Origin: a virus
Direction: 5' to 3' (one strand)
Virus record (IMG/VR): IMGVR_UViG_3300044960_000172
Coordinates: 1 to 64,000 of that record
Length of the DNA stretch: 64,000 bases
In this document: piece after piece, positions 53,758 to 63,453 of the stretch
Position numbering within the stretch: position 1 is the first letter of the stretch
Layout of the letters: each line of letters opens with the position of its first letter
The notes under the pieces: model-generated
Databases searched by the model: none
Told to the model about the DNA's origin: nothing
What the model saw: the letters and a program-made list of their open reading frames with translations, nothing else
Program-made: the position numbers and the translations under genes

Positions 53758-54212
53758 CAATTACCTTCAGTGCAAAGAGCAATACCAACAGACCACGTTG
53801 TTACATTTGGCGCAGCGGATCCAAGAGTAATAGCTACATAAATATTGCGTGTTGGATTTGCCATAGACGGTGCTGAAGTAATAGGAGAAACATCAATATT
53901 CATATAAGCATAACCATCATTGTCAGTTATTAGAGTATAGGTTCCACCAGCAGATACCTGCGCTTGAGTCGGAATTATTTTGTATAATTCTTTTGGTGTA
54001 ACACTGAGGTTAATAGCTGGAGTTGGATTGTTAGCCGTTTTTACTACTCTAGCGCTATAGAGATTAACTGTAAATGGTACCGAAGTACCACCCGTTTGTT
54101 TTACTACTAATTTCTTAACTTTTCCGTAGAACGGCACGGAAATAGCAAAACCATATTCCGTTTCATTATCAGGTATCTGTAAATCGCCTATTGTACGTTC
54201 ATATGTAAACAT
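53757..54212 (-). CDS. Hypothetical beta-rich virion protein
   Basis: 151 residues, beta-rich with Thr/Val/Asn (LVVKQTGGTSVPFTVNLYSA; NIYVAITLGSAAPNVTTW), resembling small virion surface or adaptor domains. Start preceded by GAGGTG. Not recognised. Confidence 0.55.
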   Translation of the reverse strand: MFTYERTIGDLQIPDNETEYGFAISVPFYGKVKKLVVKQTGGTSVPFTVNLYSARVVKTANNPTPAINLSVTPKELYKIIPTQAQVSAGGTYTLITDNDGYAYMNIDVSPITSAPSMANPTRNIYVAITLGSAAPNVTTWSVGIALCTEGN

Positions 54213-54215
54213 TTA

Positions 54216-56552
54216 TTACACCTCTAAAGAAGTTAATGGTTTGAAGTTAGAAGTATTAGGTCTATTGAATAACCTTACTACCATCTTTCCTAAATTTCTG
54301 AAATTATTTCTAACTAGATTTTCTATCTCTTTATAAGATTCTTTACCATATACTTCTTCAATTTTGTCTTTATGCATGTAAATATTAAATAATAGTTGTC
54401 CAATAGCATTTAGACCATCTACTATGTCATCAAAATATTTATCTATTAATTCTCTCTCATCAGTAGCATGGATCAAACCAGTAAATACGCTAGTGTCCAG
54501 AATTTCTTTTTCCCCGGATTGAATCGCTTGATTGACAATCTTATCAAAATCAATAGTACCTTTGAGATCAGAATAAGGATTATCAGGCAATGGGAGGCCT
54601 GGAATTTGATTTACTAGAATAGAGTAAAGAGGACTAGTTGCAGGAGCTTGTCCAAACGAACCTAGATAAGGCTGCATCTTTTCCAATGCAGGTCCTCCTG
54701 GAGGCGGAGGAGCATTTGGAAAATTCATATCATCTGCTTTTTTATAGACGTATCTAGCTTCCTTCTTATATGCAACTTTCTTCAATACTTCTTTAGCGTC
54801 AGCTTCACTCAAGCCATAGTCTAGAATTAGATGTTGAAAGGCAGCTTTCTTATTCAAGGGTTTGTTATTAATGATTACCTCATCGTTAGATATTTCAAAT
54901 GCCTTTAATTCACCATCTGCACTCTTAAGAAGAGTACGTAAAATGTCATTAGAACTAACAAGACCATGCCTAATACTATTTATTTCTGCCTCTTCAGAAT
55001 CAGAGTCTACATAATCGTTTATTAGTTTCACATATTTAGCATTGACAGGAACATGTAATCTTATAGACTTTTCATTCCATTTAGCATTATTATCAAATCT
55101 CTTATGGAACTTAATTTCATTAGTTAGAACAGGATCTAATACAAGATGGGTAGGATATGGCTCGATTGGTCCCTCAGATACACAACCACAGTCTAAGTCT
55201 ACAGAGAATAGTGTCCTACCTCTATGTTGTTTATCTAATTTCTTTAACTGCCTAATAGGAGGAGTAGCATTATTTGCTGTAAATACTATATATCTGCTGT
55301 AATAATCTTTATTACCTTCGATATTTCTTAATGACTTAAAGTCATTAATAGAATGTTTATCATAGTCTTTTGGAGTATTAATAGCCACTAAGCTATCAGA
55401 ATAAGCGACAAAGCCAAGGTCACCAGAATAAGTCTTTAAGATTTCACCATCTTCTGCCATTCTATAAATAGGAACTACTAAATAAGAATGCTTAATATGC
55501 TTATCACGACGCTTTCTTTCGTTCTCATTAGAAGACGAATAAACATCTTCATCAAATTCAGCTACGATAGGTACTACAAAAGCACACACTCTAGATAGAT
55601 CGGCAAGTAATAGATGATAAAAACCTGCTTTATCTACCGTCTGTGCTTTCTTATTGTTAAATTCATACGGTTTTATAATAGTAGTTTTATTTCTCTTATC
55701 CTTTACATAATATCCTTGTCTTCTAAGGGTGGCCAATTCTGTCTCAGTAAGTTTATGAATAGCGTCTGAATGGATATTAGTATAAATCTCTACATCAGCA
55801 GGTTTACCAGATTCCTCCAATGAAGGAATTACTGGTTTTTTGTCAGTATCAGCCGCTGTTTTAATAGCTTCTTTAATACGATTCAAACCATAGGCTTTGT
55901 CAAAAGATTTAATGTAAATAGGATGCTCAAGTAAAAATTCACTAAATTTCCTTGCGGCAGAAGCGGATTTAGAAAGTAAATCTAATAATCTCTCTTTTCT
56001 CTCTACTTTAGGTGCTCTTTTGTTATTTACTAGTTCTACAGAGAAAGGTCTTAGCCATTCAGGTAGGTCCATAGCCCACTTGAGCGTATAAGGCTTAAAT
56101 TGCATTAAATTAGGTAATTCAGATAATAACGATTTAGATAGAGCATCTACTGGACTACCTACAGCTGCTTTAGAAGAATTAATTAATTTCTTTACAAATT
56201 CTCTCTCAAGAGGAATCCAGCGCTTAAAATTATGAACAAAGAGAAGATCTAGGCCAAAAATGTCTCCATCAATAAAGAAAATAGGAATATAACAAACTAA
56301 GTTGTTTATCTTAAAACCAAATACACCAAGGGCTCTATTAGCGTCTCTGTTCTTTTCAACTAACTGAAATCCCAATTCATAAGGAAGTAGATCTGGGGCT
56401 ACGTCTTGTATATAAGCATGAGCAATGTTGCTCAAAGCAGCTTCATAATTACCTTCATCCCCCTCTGCGGCTGCAAATTTATAATTACCCAGAAACCTCT
56501 TTTCAGGTAATTTTCTTAAGACAGAAAAACTAGTACTTAAGCTAGAAGTCAT
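54216..56552 (-). CDS. Large virion-associated protein
   Basis: 778 residues, not recognised. Globular, with repeated KTAA/KKAA motifs, a Pro/Gly segment (APPPPGGPAL) near residue 610, and a C-terminal helical domain. It looks strongly conserved in composition and lies between the head block and the RNA polymerase genes. It could be a packaging-related, portal or injected virion protein, but motifs of none are visible. Confidence 0.6.
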   Translation of the reverse strand: MTSSLSTSFSVLRKLPEKRFLGNYKFAAAEGDEGNYEAALSNIAHAYIQDVAPDLLPYELGFQLVEKNRDANRALGVFGFKINNLVCYIPIFFIDGDIFGLDLLFVHNFKRWIPLEREFVKKLINSSKAAVGSPVDALSKSLLSELPNLMQFKPYTLKWAMDLPEWLRPFSVELVNNKRAPKVERKERLLDLLSKSASAARKFSEFLLEHPIYIKSFDKAYGLNRIKEAIKTAADTDKKPVIPSLEESGKPADVEIYTNIHSDAIHKLTETELATLRRQGYYVKDKRNKTTIIKPYEFNNKKAQTVDKAGFYHLLLADLSRVCAFVVPIVAEFDEDVYSSSNENERKRRDKHIKHSYLVVPIYRMAEDGEILKTYSGDLGFVAYSDSLVAINTPKDYDKHSINDFKSLRNIEGNKDYYSRYIVFTANNATPPIRQLKKLDKQHRGRTLFSVDLDCGCVSEGPIEPYPTHLVLDPVLTNEIKFHKRFDNNAKWNEKSIRLHVPVNAKYVKLINDYVDSDSEEAEINSIRHGLVSSNDILRTLLKSADGELKAFEISNDEVIINNKPLNKKAAFQHLILDYGLSEADAKEVLKKVAYKKEARYVYKKADDMNFPNAPPPPGGPALEKMQPYLGSFGQAPATSPLYSILVNQIPGLPLPDNPYSDLKGTIDFDKIVNQAIQSGEKEILDTSVFTGLIHATDERELIDKYFDDIVDGLNAIGQLLFNIYMHKDKIEEVYGKESYKEIENLVRNNFRNLGKMVVRLFNRPNTSNFKPLTSLEV

Positions 56553-56572
56553 AATTCAAAAACTCATTTGCA

Positions 56573-58423
56573 TCAACTTTGCAGAATCTTTTTAGGCCAC
56601 TCCGTGGCAAATGCTTTCCCGGTAACGAAAGGAGGTACATAAGAAGTAGAGAAAATCTCACTCTTATGTCCCTCACTAACAGCTTTTATTAAGCTTCTCT
56701 TCTGTCCAAAGGTACCACCTAAAAATCGTACTAACCAATCTGGATCATAATCAATAACTTTAGCAGCCGGAACCATGTAAGGTTCAAATGGCGGAGGATC
56801 GTCATGTACTAAAACATTGTCAATATTAAATTGTTTTAATATTTTCACCATAGATGGTGCAATAGCTGTTCCGATAGTATAATGTAAAACTGGCAATTCT
56901 AGATATTTTCCTGCAGCTTTATCTACTGATATCCATTTACTACCTTCCCGTGGTGTCCACTTAGATTCTAACCACGTGTAAGATACCACATCTCCAGGAA
57001 TGTAATTCCCTATGGGTTGAGTTAATTTTACATGATCTATTAATCCAGAAACTAATATTTCAAAGTTTCTTCTTATTATATTAAAACCTGTTTGCTTATA
57101 AATATCTCTTAATAATTCTACATATTTCCTTCTACCTTCTCCAATGCCTTTATGCTGTACTAACTTAGAAATATTTGGAATTCCAGAACTAATAGGATCA
57201 CCAGCTTCTACAAAGTCACCAATTTTTACATTTACTTCTTCTTGCGGAGGTACGTAATACTGTTCATTATCAATGGTAACAATCTTACCACCAGCAGAAG
57301 CATCCGTAATGTTTTTAACAGTACCTGCATTGTCGGTATGTACAGCTCCCCTATATTGTTTGGGTACTTGCAAAGCTAGAATCAAAGAACCAATGTCTAT
57401 CTTAGTCTTAGAAGTACCACCAGAATGTTTAGCCCCAATAACCATTTGTGTTACAGGTTCACCTAGAGATTGAGAAGCAATTATTCCAATCATATCCCCT
57501 GGGCTTAACATTCTACCGTTTTCCATTAATCCAACATCTTTAGCAGTTACTCCACCACCTGGTAGTCTTTTGGTTAAAACGCTTCTGACAAGAATCTGGT
57601 TAAAACCTTTATTTTTCAAATCAGCTAATATCTCTGGAGTTAATAAAGTATTTCGTTTATAGCCGCCTACATCTGCGGCAAGAAAGCTACCAGCATTATC
57701 AGGATCTGAAGTATCTACTGGTAATCCAATAGGTAGTGGATCCTTACCTTTATAATCAACAGCAGTGACTATAAGTCTATGAGCAGCATTAGTTAATTGT
57801 TTGCTTAGGTACCCAGCATCTGCTGTTCCAAGATTCGTAGTCACGAATCCTTTTCTGGCGCCGAAAGTTGCTAGCCAGTATTCGCTTGGTCTTAGACCCA
57901 TTGAATAACCGCGTAATACTGGAACAGGAATAGGTCGATTCTTATGATCTACGTAGAGAATATCACCCGTTAGAAGTCTTCTAATATCTACAGGTTTACC
58001 TCTAGTACCAGAAGAAGACTGACCGTAAAGAGCCCCACCTCTCTGTTTCAATATCTCTTTGGTTTTTTCCAAGAAGAGATCATCATATTTAGATACTATA
58101 TCTATTATTTTACTAGACTTTTTATCCCAGTCTGTAGTGGAATCGGAAATTATTTCTCTAACTTTAGAATATAAATCTTTTCTTAGATTATCTAATTCGT
58201 ATGTAGGAGCTAATTCCTCCCAAGAAAAAGAAGACTTTGGGTGCCGATATGCAAAATCGGCACCCAAGTTCCCTAACTTCAAAGAAATCTCTGGAAATTT
58301 ATCTGGATACTTCTGAGCTACTTTAGACAAAAGAGCCCTTATCTCTTTTACGTCTAAAGTACCAGATACTTTTATATCCTCTGGTAATATTGCATTTATT
58401 AAAACAGCACCTGCTGTAGTCAT
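56573..58423 (-). CDS. RNA polymerase beta' subunit, C-terminal fragment
   Basis: 616 residues. It begins where bacterial beta' has TTxGRxLlxxiLPe (here TTAGAVLINAILPE). It then has the bridge-helix block YWLATFGARKGFVTTNLGTADAGYLSKQL (near 189) and the trigger-loop block GDMIGIIASQSLGEPVTQMVIGAKHSGGT (near 328), followed by the C-terminal part. The zinc-binding cysteines of bacterial beta' are not seen. It supplies bridge helix and trigger loop to the polymerase whose beta and NADFDGD parts are encoded by 59048-63451. A perfect 12-bp palindrome lies in its early codons. Confidence 0.9.
   Translation of the reverse strand: MTTAGAVLINAILPEDIKVSGTLDVKEIRALLSKVAQKYPDKFPEISLKLGNLGADFAYRHPKSSFSWEELAPTYELDNLRKDLYSKVREIISDSTTDWDKKSSKIIDIVSKYDDLFLEKTKEILKQRGGALYGQSSSGTRGKPVDIRRLLTGDILYVDHKNRPIPVPVLRGYSMGLRPSEYWLATFGARKGFVTTNLGTADAGYLSKQLTNAAHRLIVTAVDYKGKDPLPIGLPVDTSDPDNAGSFLAADVGGYKRNTLLTPEILADLKNKGFNQILVRSVLTKRLPGGGVTAKDVGLMENGRMLSPGDMIGIIASQSLGEPVTQMVIGAKHSGGTSKTKIDIGSLILALQVPKQYRGAVHTDNAGTVKNITDASAGGKIVTIDNEQYYVPPQEEVNVKIGDFVEAGDPISSGIPNISKLVQHKGIGEGRRKYVELLRDIYKQTGFNIIRRNFEILVSGLIDHVKLTQPIGNYIPGDVVSYTWLESKWTPREGSKWISVDKAAGKYLELPVLHYTIGTAIAPSMVKILKQFNIDNVLVHDDPPPFEPYMVPAAKVIDYDPDWLVRFLGGTFGQKRSLIKAVSEGHKSEIFSTSYVPPFVTGKAFATEWPKKILQS
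58237..58267 (-). other. In-frame palindrome in RNA polymerase gene
   Basis: TTGGGTGCCGAT (58237-58248) pairs perfectly with ATCGGCACCCAA (58256-58267) around a 7-base loop, inside codons 52-63 of the beta' fragment. On the minus strand the loosely T-rich AGTCTTCTTTTTCTT follows, so it is a possible weak terminator or RNA-stability element. Confidence 0.7.
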
Positions 58424-58430
58424 TAATTAA

Positions 58431-59024
58431 TTAGAGGTTCTCGTTCTCGCCTCTAGAAGTACCAGCCTTATTAGTTAAAGCATCTCTAATATCTTCTAGT
58501 ACCCTTAACATTGAATCTGCAGAATTAGCGAAACCTTTTTCTACAGCATCAATCACTAAGGTTTTGAACTCTTCGGGTTTCATTTCCATTAGAGTACTGG
58601 TAGAAGTACCGGTACCTTGCTCCTCACCGACTTCAGAGCCAGGAGCGCCAGAATTATCAGTGGACTCAGGAGCACCGCCGGGCGGAGAAGCTAATAACTG
58701 CATCAATTCCGGAGGAAGCCCACCGCCCATCGGAGGAGGAGCGCCTCCACCAGGAGGAGCCCCGCCACCCATCATTGATGGATCCATAGGCATACCTCCA
58801 GGCGGAGGAGCCATACCCATCATGGCAGGATCCATTGGAGTAGCACCACCACCGGGAGGAGCTGCCATACCCATCATGGCAGGATCCATAGGCATACCTC
58901 CAGGAGGAGCACCAGGAGGAGCACCGCCACCAGGAGGAACAAAGGCGTTCTTTTCGGAAGCTAATTTAGCTAAAGCCTTCATGAAAGCATTAGGATCTAA
59001 TTGAAATAAATGAGAACCTTTCAT
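58431..59024 (-). CDS. Pro/Gly/Met-repeat protein
   Basis: 197 residues. Residues 33-105 are built from tandem 17-18-residue units with PPGG and MDPAMMGMA cores; three near-identical DNA copies lie at about 58765-58905. The rest is a short helical C-terminal domain (EFKTLVIDAVEKGFAN), with an acidic linker (SEVGEEQGTGTSTS). Located between the two RNA polymerase genes. Low-complexity domain of unknown role. TAGGAGAG precedes the ATG. Confidence 0.7.
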   Translation of the reverse strand: MKGSHLFQLDPNAFMKALAKLASEKNAFVPPGGGAPPGAPPGGMPMDPAMMGMAAPPGGGATPMDPAMMGMAPPPGGMPMDPSMMGGGAPPGGGAPPPMGGGLPPELMQLLASPPGGAPESTDNSGAPGSEVGEEQGTGTSTSTLMEMKPEEFKTLVIDAVEKGFANSADSMLRVLEDIRDALTNKAGTSRGENENL

Positions 59025-59047
59025 TCAAACTCTCCTAATAAAAAAGA

Positions 59048-62000
59048 CTAACCAATTTCTACTGGCGTATTTATTGTAATTTCACCTCTATTATATGCTT
59101 TAAGTAGGTCGCCAATAGATTTAAACCTTACAGGTTTTTTAGTTTTATCTTCGTAAGCTGTTGCCAGCCATAAACCTAAAGCATACTCTCTAATCGGAGG
59201 ATATAACAGTCCAAAATTAGCAGAAGAGAATAAATTCTTTGATGGTAGCATTTTCATCTTAGCTTCTTTTTGAGCTTCATCAAGTATGGGAAGATGTACT
59301 TGAACAGCATCACCATCAAAGTCTGCTCCAAAAGCTGACGTTATTTGAGGATTGAATTCTACTACTTTATTCTTTGTAAGAACTGGCTTAAATGCCATTA
59401 CACCATATCTATGCAGTACTGGCGCTCTATTTACTATAACTACCCTGTTATTTATCTCTTCTAGTAACGCATCTACTGCATATTTAGATTTATCATTATA
59501 TGCTTTTATTGCATCTACTAGAGAAAGTCCGCGTTTAGTCAGATTTCTTATTATTACTGGCCTGAATAAAGTCCAGGCCATTTCTATGGGAATACCTACA
59601 TGATCTATATCCAAGGCAGGATTTGGAATGATTACAGCTCTACCTACCAAGTCAGTAGTTATACCAATAAGCTTACGCATTACATAGCTTGTTTTAGACC
59701 TGGTACCTACTATCTGCTGTAATAAACCCCTTAACCCCTGCTGCTTATGTTTAACTTGAATAGGATCACCTATTCCTGCTACAGCCTTCATGCCGTTGTA
59801 GACAGCAAGTCTAGCTTCTGATGGATTTTCCATGAATTTCTTCTGAGAATTTAATATTTCATTAGCTTCATACAAATCTTGATACAAAGCATTAACATCA
59901 GCTACCGTTATTACTTTATTAGTTAAGGAGACTGGACGAAAGATTGGTGGAATAATAGGCATTCTCGTCCAGAACCATTCTTCTGGCTTTTGATTAGTTT
60001 GCTTTATAGCCCGTAGATATCTAATCTTCTTTATCAAAGCACTTTTTTTGCTAGCAGGAGCTACTTTGTAATTGCGAATAGCTGTATCTAGTTCTTTATC
60101 AACATTAAATTCTGATAAGACTTCCTTAAGGGCTTCTGGCCCTAATTTATTTGAACCTTCAAGAGTTTTCTTTCCTATTAGAATGTCAATGTAATCTTTC
60201 TCTGTTAAATCCAATAATGTACGAATTACATCTTCCATTACTGGATTTGGAAATGGTTCAGATAATTCAAAATAGCTCCAATGCCTACCATCTAGACCTC
60301 CAGTAATAGTCGGATCAAATAAACCGCCTGTTATTGGCTTAACATCATCACGTAATACTTTAACAGTATTTGGATTTCTAATTACCCTATCTGCAGTCAG
60401 GTTAGCGATATCAGAGTTTGTAAGGGCGAAAAGATTCAAAGTGTCGTTGTTACTTTCTATATTTATACCTGCAGCTTTTAATAGGTTTACAAATTTATCA
60501 TAAACCAATGTTGATGTATTGACTGTGGGAGTAGCACCACGCATGAAATCTAGCCAAAATCTGTCATTTCTTTGTCCTCTAACAAACTTGGCATCTCTAA
60601 TAACATTGAAAGCATTGTGACCTAAGATACCCATCAATTCCAAGAAACCTATATATTTTGCCCCTGTCTTACCTCCTCTAGCAGGCATGTCTTCTGCTGT
60701 ATATTCAGCAGTCTCTCTTTCTTGCAACTTAGATTCTGCCATGTGATGCAATTTCATCACATATTTATATCCAGTTAAAACATTAGGAATATATGTGCCA
60801 AATTTTGGGTCATAAACAGTATCTGTGGGGGAAACCCTATTGGCCTTCAACATATTATCAGCAAAAACGTAATAGTCGCTCATGAAGGCTGGAACAAATA
60901 CAGGTTTCTTATTTTTAGCGGCAATTTTACCTAGAACAGCCTCATAGATTTGCCCCATATTACCTCTAGTAGCTAGTCCTAGAGGATTAACTAGTAAATC
61001 AAAGGGTCTGCCTAGACTATCTCTAGGCATTTCACTATCAGGAATGATCCTAGCGATTACACCCTTGTCACCAAATCTACCGGTTAACTTGTCTCCTTCA
61101 ATTGCTAAAGAATTAGACTTAATGTTGATATAAAGATTGTCTCTTCCTTTATGAGTATCTATTACTACACCAGGATTTTCATGATCCCAAATAATAGATG
61201 CATCAGAAAGTATCTTCTTTTTTGCTCCTATTCTACCCGGATCTGCAGATTTTACAGCTAAAATTAATGGTTGTCCTTTAATAGCTTTTCTACCTGGTTT
61301 TAAGAATCCATTTTCATCATAGTTATTGTAAAATTCCTCTGAATACTTACCTGGAAACGCCGCTTTATAAGCATCTTTTCCAGTGATTATGTTTGGAGCT
61401 ATATCCAGAGTTTCTTGATACATATGTTCAGAGTTTAATCTTTTAGCAAAAGATTCAGATACCACGTAAGCATCTTCATAGTTGTAACCACGATAAGGTA
61501 AAAATGCTATGTAAGCATTTAATCCGAAAGCGGGATTGCCATTCTTATCGGAGAAATTAGAAGTCGCTAATAATTGGTTCTTGTATACTTCATCCCCTGT
61601 TTTAACTACTGGGGTGTTATGAATGAACGTCTTTCTATTGAAAGGGAAATTATTGTATAATTCGTATACAGTTTTCTTATTAGATCTTTTGTCTCTGACA
61701 ACTATTCTATTAGGACTTACAGATTCTACTATTCCATCTACATCACTTTTAACTACACCGTAATATTTATATGCAGCTCTTTGGAAAGAGTTATCTTGAT
61801 TAGGTAGCTTCCCCTGAACTAGAGGTTCTTCAGCATTAATTAATGGAAGGGCCTGCAAATGCATTTGCTGACCCATCATGATACGTTGGGGGAAGGTTGT
61901 TCCTTGTGCAGGTAGAAAATTAGTAATTGTATTGAAATATTGTTCCCCATAAGGTAGTTCGTAATCTACTTCTTCTCTGTTGAAATATCTAATTCTGCCG

Positions 62001-63451
62001 TTCTTAGATCCCAATACATAATTATCTTTATTATCCATTTCACCAGGATAAACTACTACGGCATTAATGAGATCTTCTGGAGAACGCCATACGAATTTAC
62101 CGGACTTTACATCTTTAAATACTGTATAAAGTTTACCGTTCTCATCTCTCCTAGTAAGATATGCAAGTCTTAAATCTACGCCTACTCGCTTTAACTTACC
62201 TGTTACTGCTGGATCTATAAAACCCATGTGGGTCTGATGTACAGATCTAGCTTCCTCTGGTACGGCTTCTACTTGTTCAATACCACCGGCGCCTAACTTA
62301 GTAACTCTGTATAGTCTATCGAGGGTCTCAGTGGGATTAATTTCTTCCAAAATCTCGGCTAAGCCACTACCGAGAAGTAAATCTGAGATGCCTGTCCAAT
62401 AATAATTACTAGGGATAACGCTTAAATCGAAATTCTTTCTTACAGCTCTAGGAATGAACTTACGTAATCCTTGATGTGCTCTGAATACATATTCTGGAAT
62501 TAAATGTTCTACTCCTGCTATTTTCTGGAAGTGTAAAGCATCACGCTCATCAGCTTCTGCTTCTCCCTTCCATACTTTTAGCATTTTCTTAGTAGCTTCA
62601 AGCATTACGTCTGGAGTGACATGGGTAGCAGGAATACCAATAGTTAGCTGGGTAGCTGTTGGATCTAACTTCATGCTCTCTAATAGTTTAGGAAGAGCTT
62701 GATTTATCTGTTCTGGAGATAATCTGTTCTTAAATAATTTAGCAATGTTAGCTTTAGCTCCGGCAGCGGCGTTAGAAGCATATAGTTTCTGACCCCAAGC
62801 ACTTAGAATCTTTTCATCAGGGACGTTGAGTGCTTTTAGAACGGTAAATAGTGGAATATTTACATTACCAAAGGACATGTAGAATATACCCTTTTCAGGG
62901 TCAAGGGTATAATGATGAGTCAATCCTTTGACAGTATTTACGAAAGTATCTGCATTACCATCACCACGGAGACGTATGAAGACGCCAGGCTTTAAACGTA
63001 GTTGATTGGCAATACTGTAAGCATTTCCATTGAAAATGAAGGATCCATGACTAGTAAGATAAGGTACTCTAGCTACTAACTGCTTTCTTCTAGCTATCTC
63101 TTTCCCAGTCTTGGCATCAATAAGAACATAATCGCCTACTAGTCTTCTAGTAAGAGAATTACCTTTAATAATTGCATCTCTTTCGTCTTGAATAGAAAAC
63201 TTATCAGGGTCAGCATATTTAAGATTCTCTAATTTAAGAACATAATTACCATAAGCGTGTGCTGGAGCAGAAGATAATGTTTTAAGTACATTATCAAAGA
63301 TTTTATGTCTGATTGCTTGAATGTCATCTACTGCTATAGAATTCTTGGGAATGTCAGTAATAGTAGGTAACGTTGGAGATGTATCTACAGACTTAAAGGT
63401 ATCAGGATTCAATTCTTCAAGTTCTTGAACAGGCCTAGCTAATGTCTGCAT
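59048..63451 (-). CDS. RNA polymerase beta subunit fused to beta' N-terminal part
   Basis: 1467 residues. Beta motifs: LTGRFGDKGVIARIIPDSEMP...LVNPLGLATRGNMGQ (near 794-830) and GYKYVMKLHHMAESK (near 897). From about residue 1150 it becomes beta': WFWTRMPIIPPIFRPV (near 1165), DVNALYQDL, and AFGADFDGDAVQVHLP, the catalytic DFDGD near 1375-1379. It ends MLPSKNLFSSANFGLLYPP...EI. The rest of beta' is a separate gene. Bacterial beta alone is about 1200-1350 residues, so both parts are trimmed; the N-terminal beta' zinc domain is absent. A natural rpoB-rpoC fusion with the split at an unusual place. Confidence 0.9.
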   Translation of the reverse strand: MQTLARPVQELEELNPDTFKSVDTSPTLPTITDIPKNSIAVDDIQAIRHKIFDNVLKTLSSAPAHAYGNYVLKLENLKYADPDKFSIQDERDAIIKGNSLTRRLVGDYVLIDAKTGKEIARRKQLVARVPYLTSHGSFIFNGNAYSIANQLRLKPGVFIRLRGDGNADTFVNTVKGLTHHYTLDPEKGIFYMSFGNVNIPLFTVLKALNVPDEKILSAWGQKLYASNAAAGAKANIAKLFKNRLSPEQINQALPKLLESMKLDPTATQLTIGIPATHVTPDVMLEATKKMLKVWKGEAEADERDALHFQKIAGVEHLIPEYVFRAHQGLRKFIPRAVRKNFDLSVIPSNYYWTGISDLLLGSGLAEILEEINPTETLDRLYRVTKLGAGGIEQVEAVPEEARSVHQTHMGFIDPAVTGKLKRVGVDLRLAYLTRRDENGKLYTVFKDVKSGKFVWRSPEDLINAVVVYPGEMDNKDNYVLGSKNGRIRYFNREEVDYELPYGEQYFNTITNFLPAQGTTFPQRIMMGQQMHLQALPLINAEEPLVQGKLPNQDNSFQRAAYKYYGVVKSDVDGIVESVSPNRIVVRDKRSNKKTVYELYNNFPFNRKTFIHNTPVVKTGDEVYKNQLLATSNFSDKNGNPAFGLNAYIAFLPYRGYNYEDAYVVSESFAKRLNSEHMYQETLDIAPNIITGKDAYKAAFPGKYSEEFYNNYDENGFLKPGRKAIKGQPLILAVKSADPGRIGAKKKILSDASIIWDHENPGVVIDTHKGRDNLYINIKSNSLAIEGDKLTGRFGDKGVIARIIPDSEMPRDSLGRPFDLLVNPLGLATRGNMGQIYEAVLGKIAAKNKKPVFVPAFMSDYYVFADNMLKANRVSPTDTVYDPKFGTYIPNVLTGYKYVMKLHHMAESKLQERETAEYTAEDMPARGGKTGAKYIGFLELMGILGHNAFNVIRDAKFVRGQRNDRFWLDFMRGATPTVNTSTLVYDKFVNLLKAAGINIESNNDTLNLFALTNSDIANLTADRVIRNPNTVKVLRDDVKPITGGLFDPTITGGLDGRHWSYFELSEPFPNPVMEDVIRTLLDLTEKDYIDILIGKKTLEGSNKLGPEALKEVLSEFNVDKELDTAIRNYKVAPASKKSALIKKIRYLRAIKQTNQKPEEWFWTRMPIIPPIFRPVSLTNKVITVADVNALYQDLYEANEILNSQKKFMENPSEARLAVYNGMKAVAGIGDPIQVKHKQQGLRGLLQQIVGTRSKTSYVMRKLIGITTDLVGRAVIIPNPALDIDHVGIPIEMAWTLFRPVIIRNLTKRGLSLVDAIKAYNDKSKYAVDALLEEINNRVVIVNRAPVLHRYGVMAFKPVLTKNKVVEFNPQITSAFGADFDGDAVQVHLPILDEAQKEAKMKMLPSKNLFSSANFGLLYPPIREYALGLWLATAYEDKTKKPVRFKSIGDLLKAYNRGEITINTPVEIG

Positions 63452-63453
63452 AA

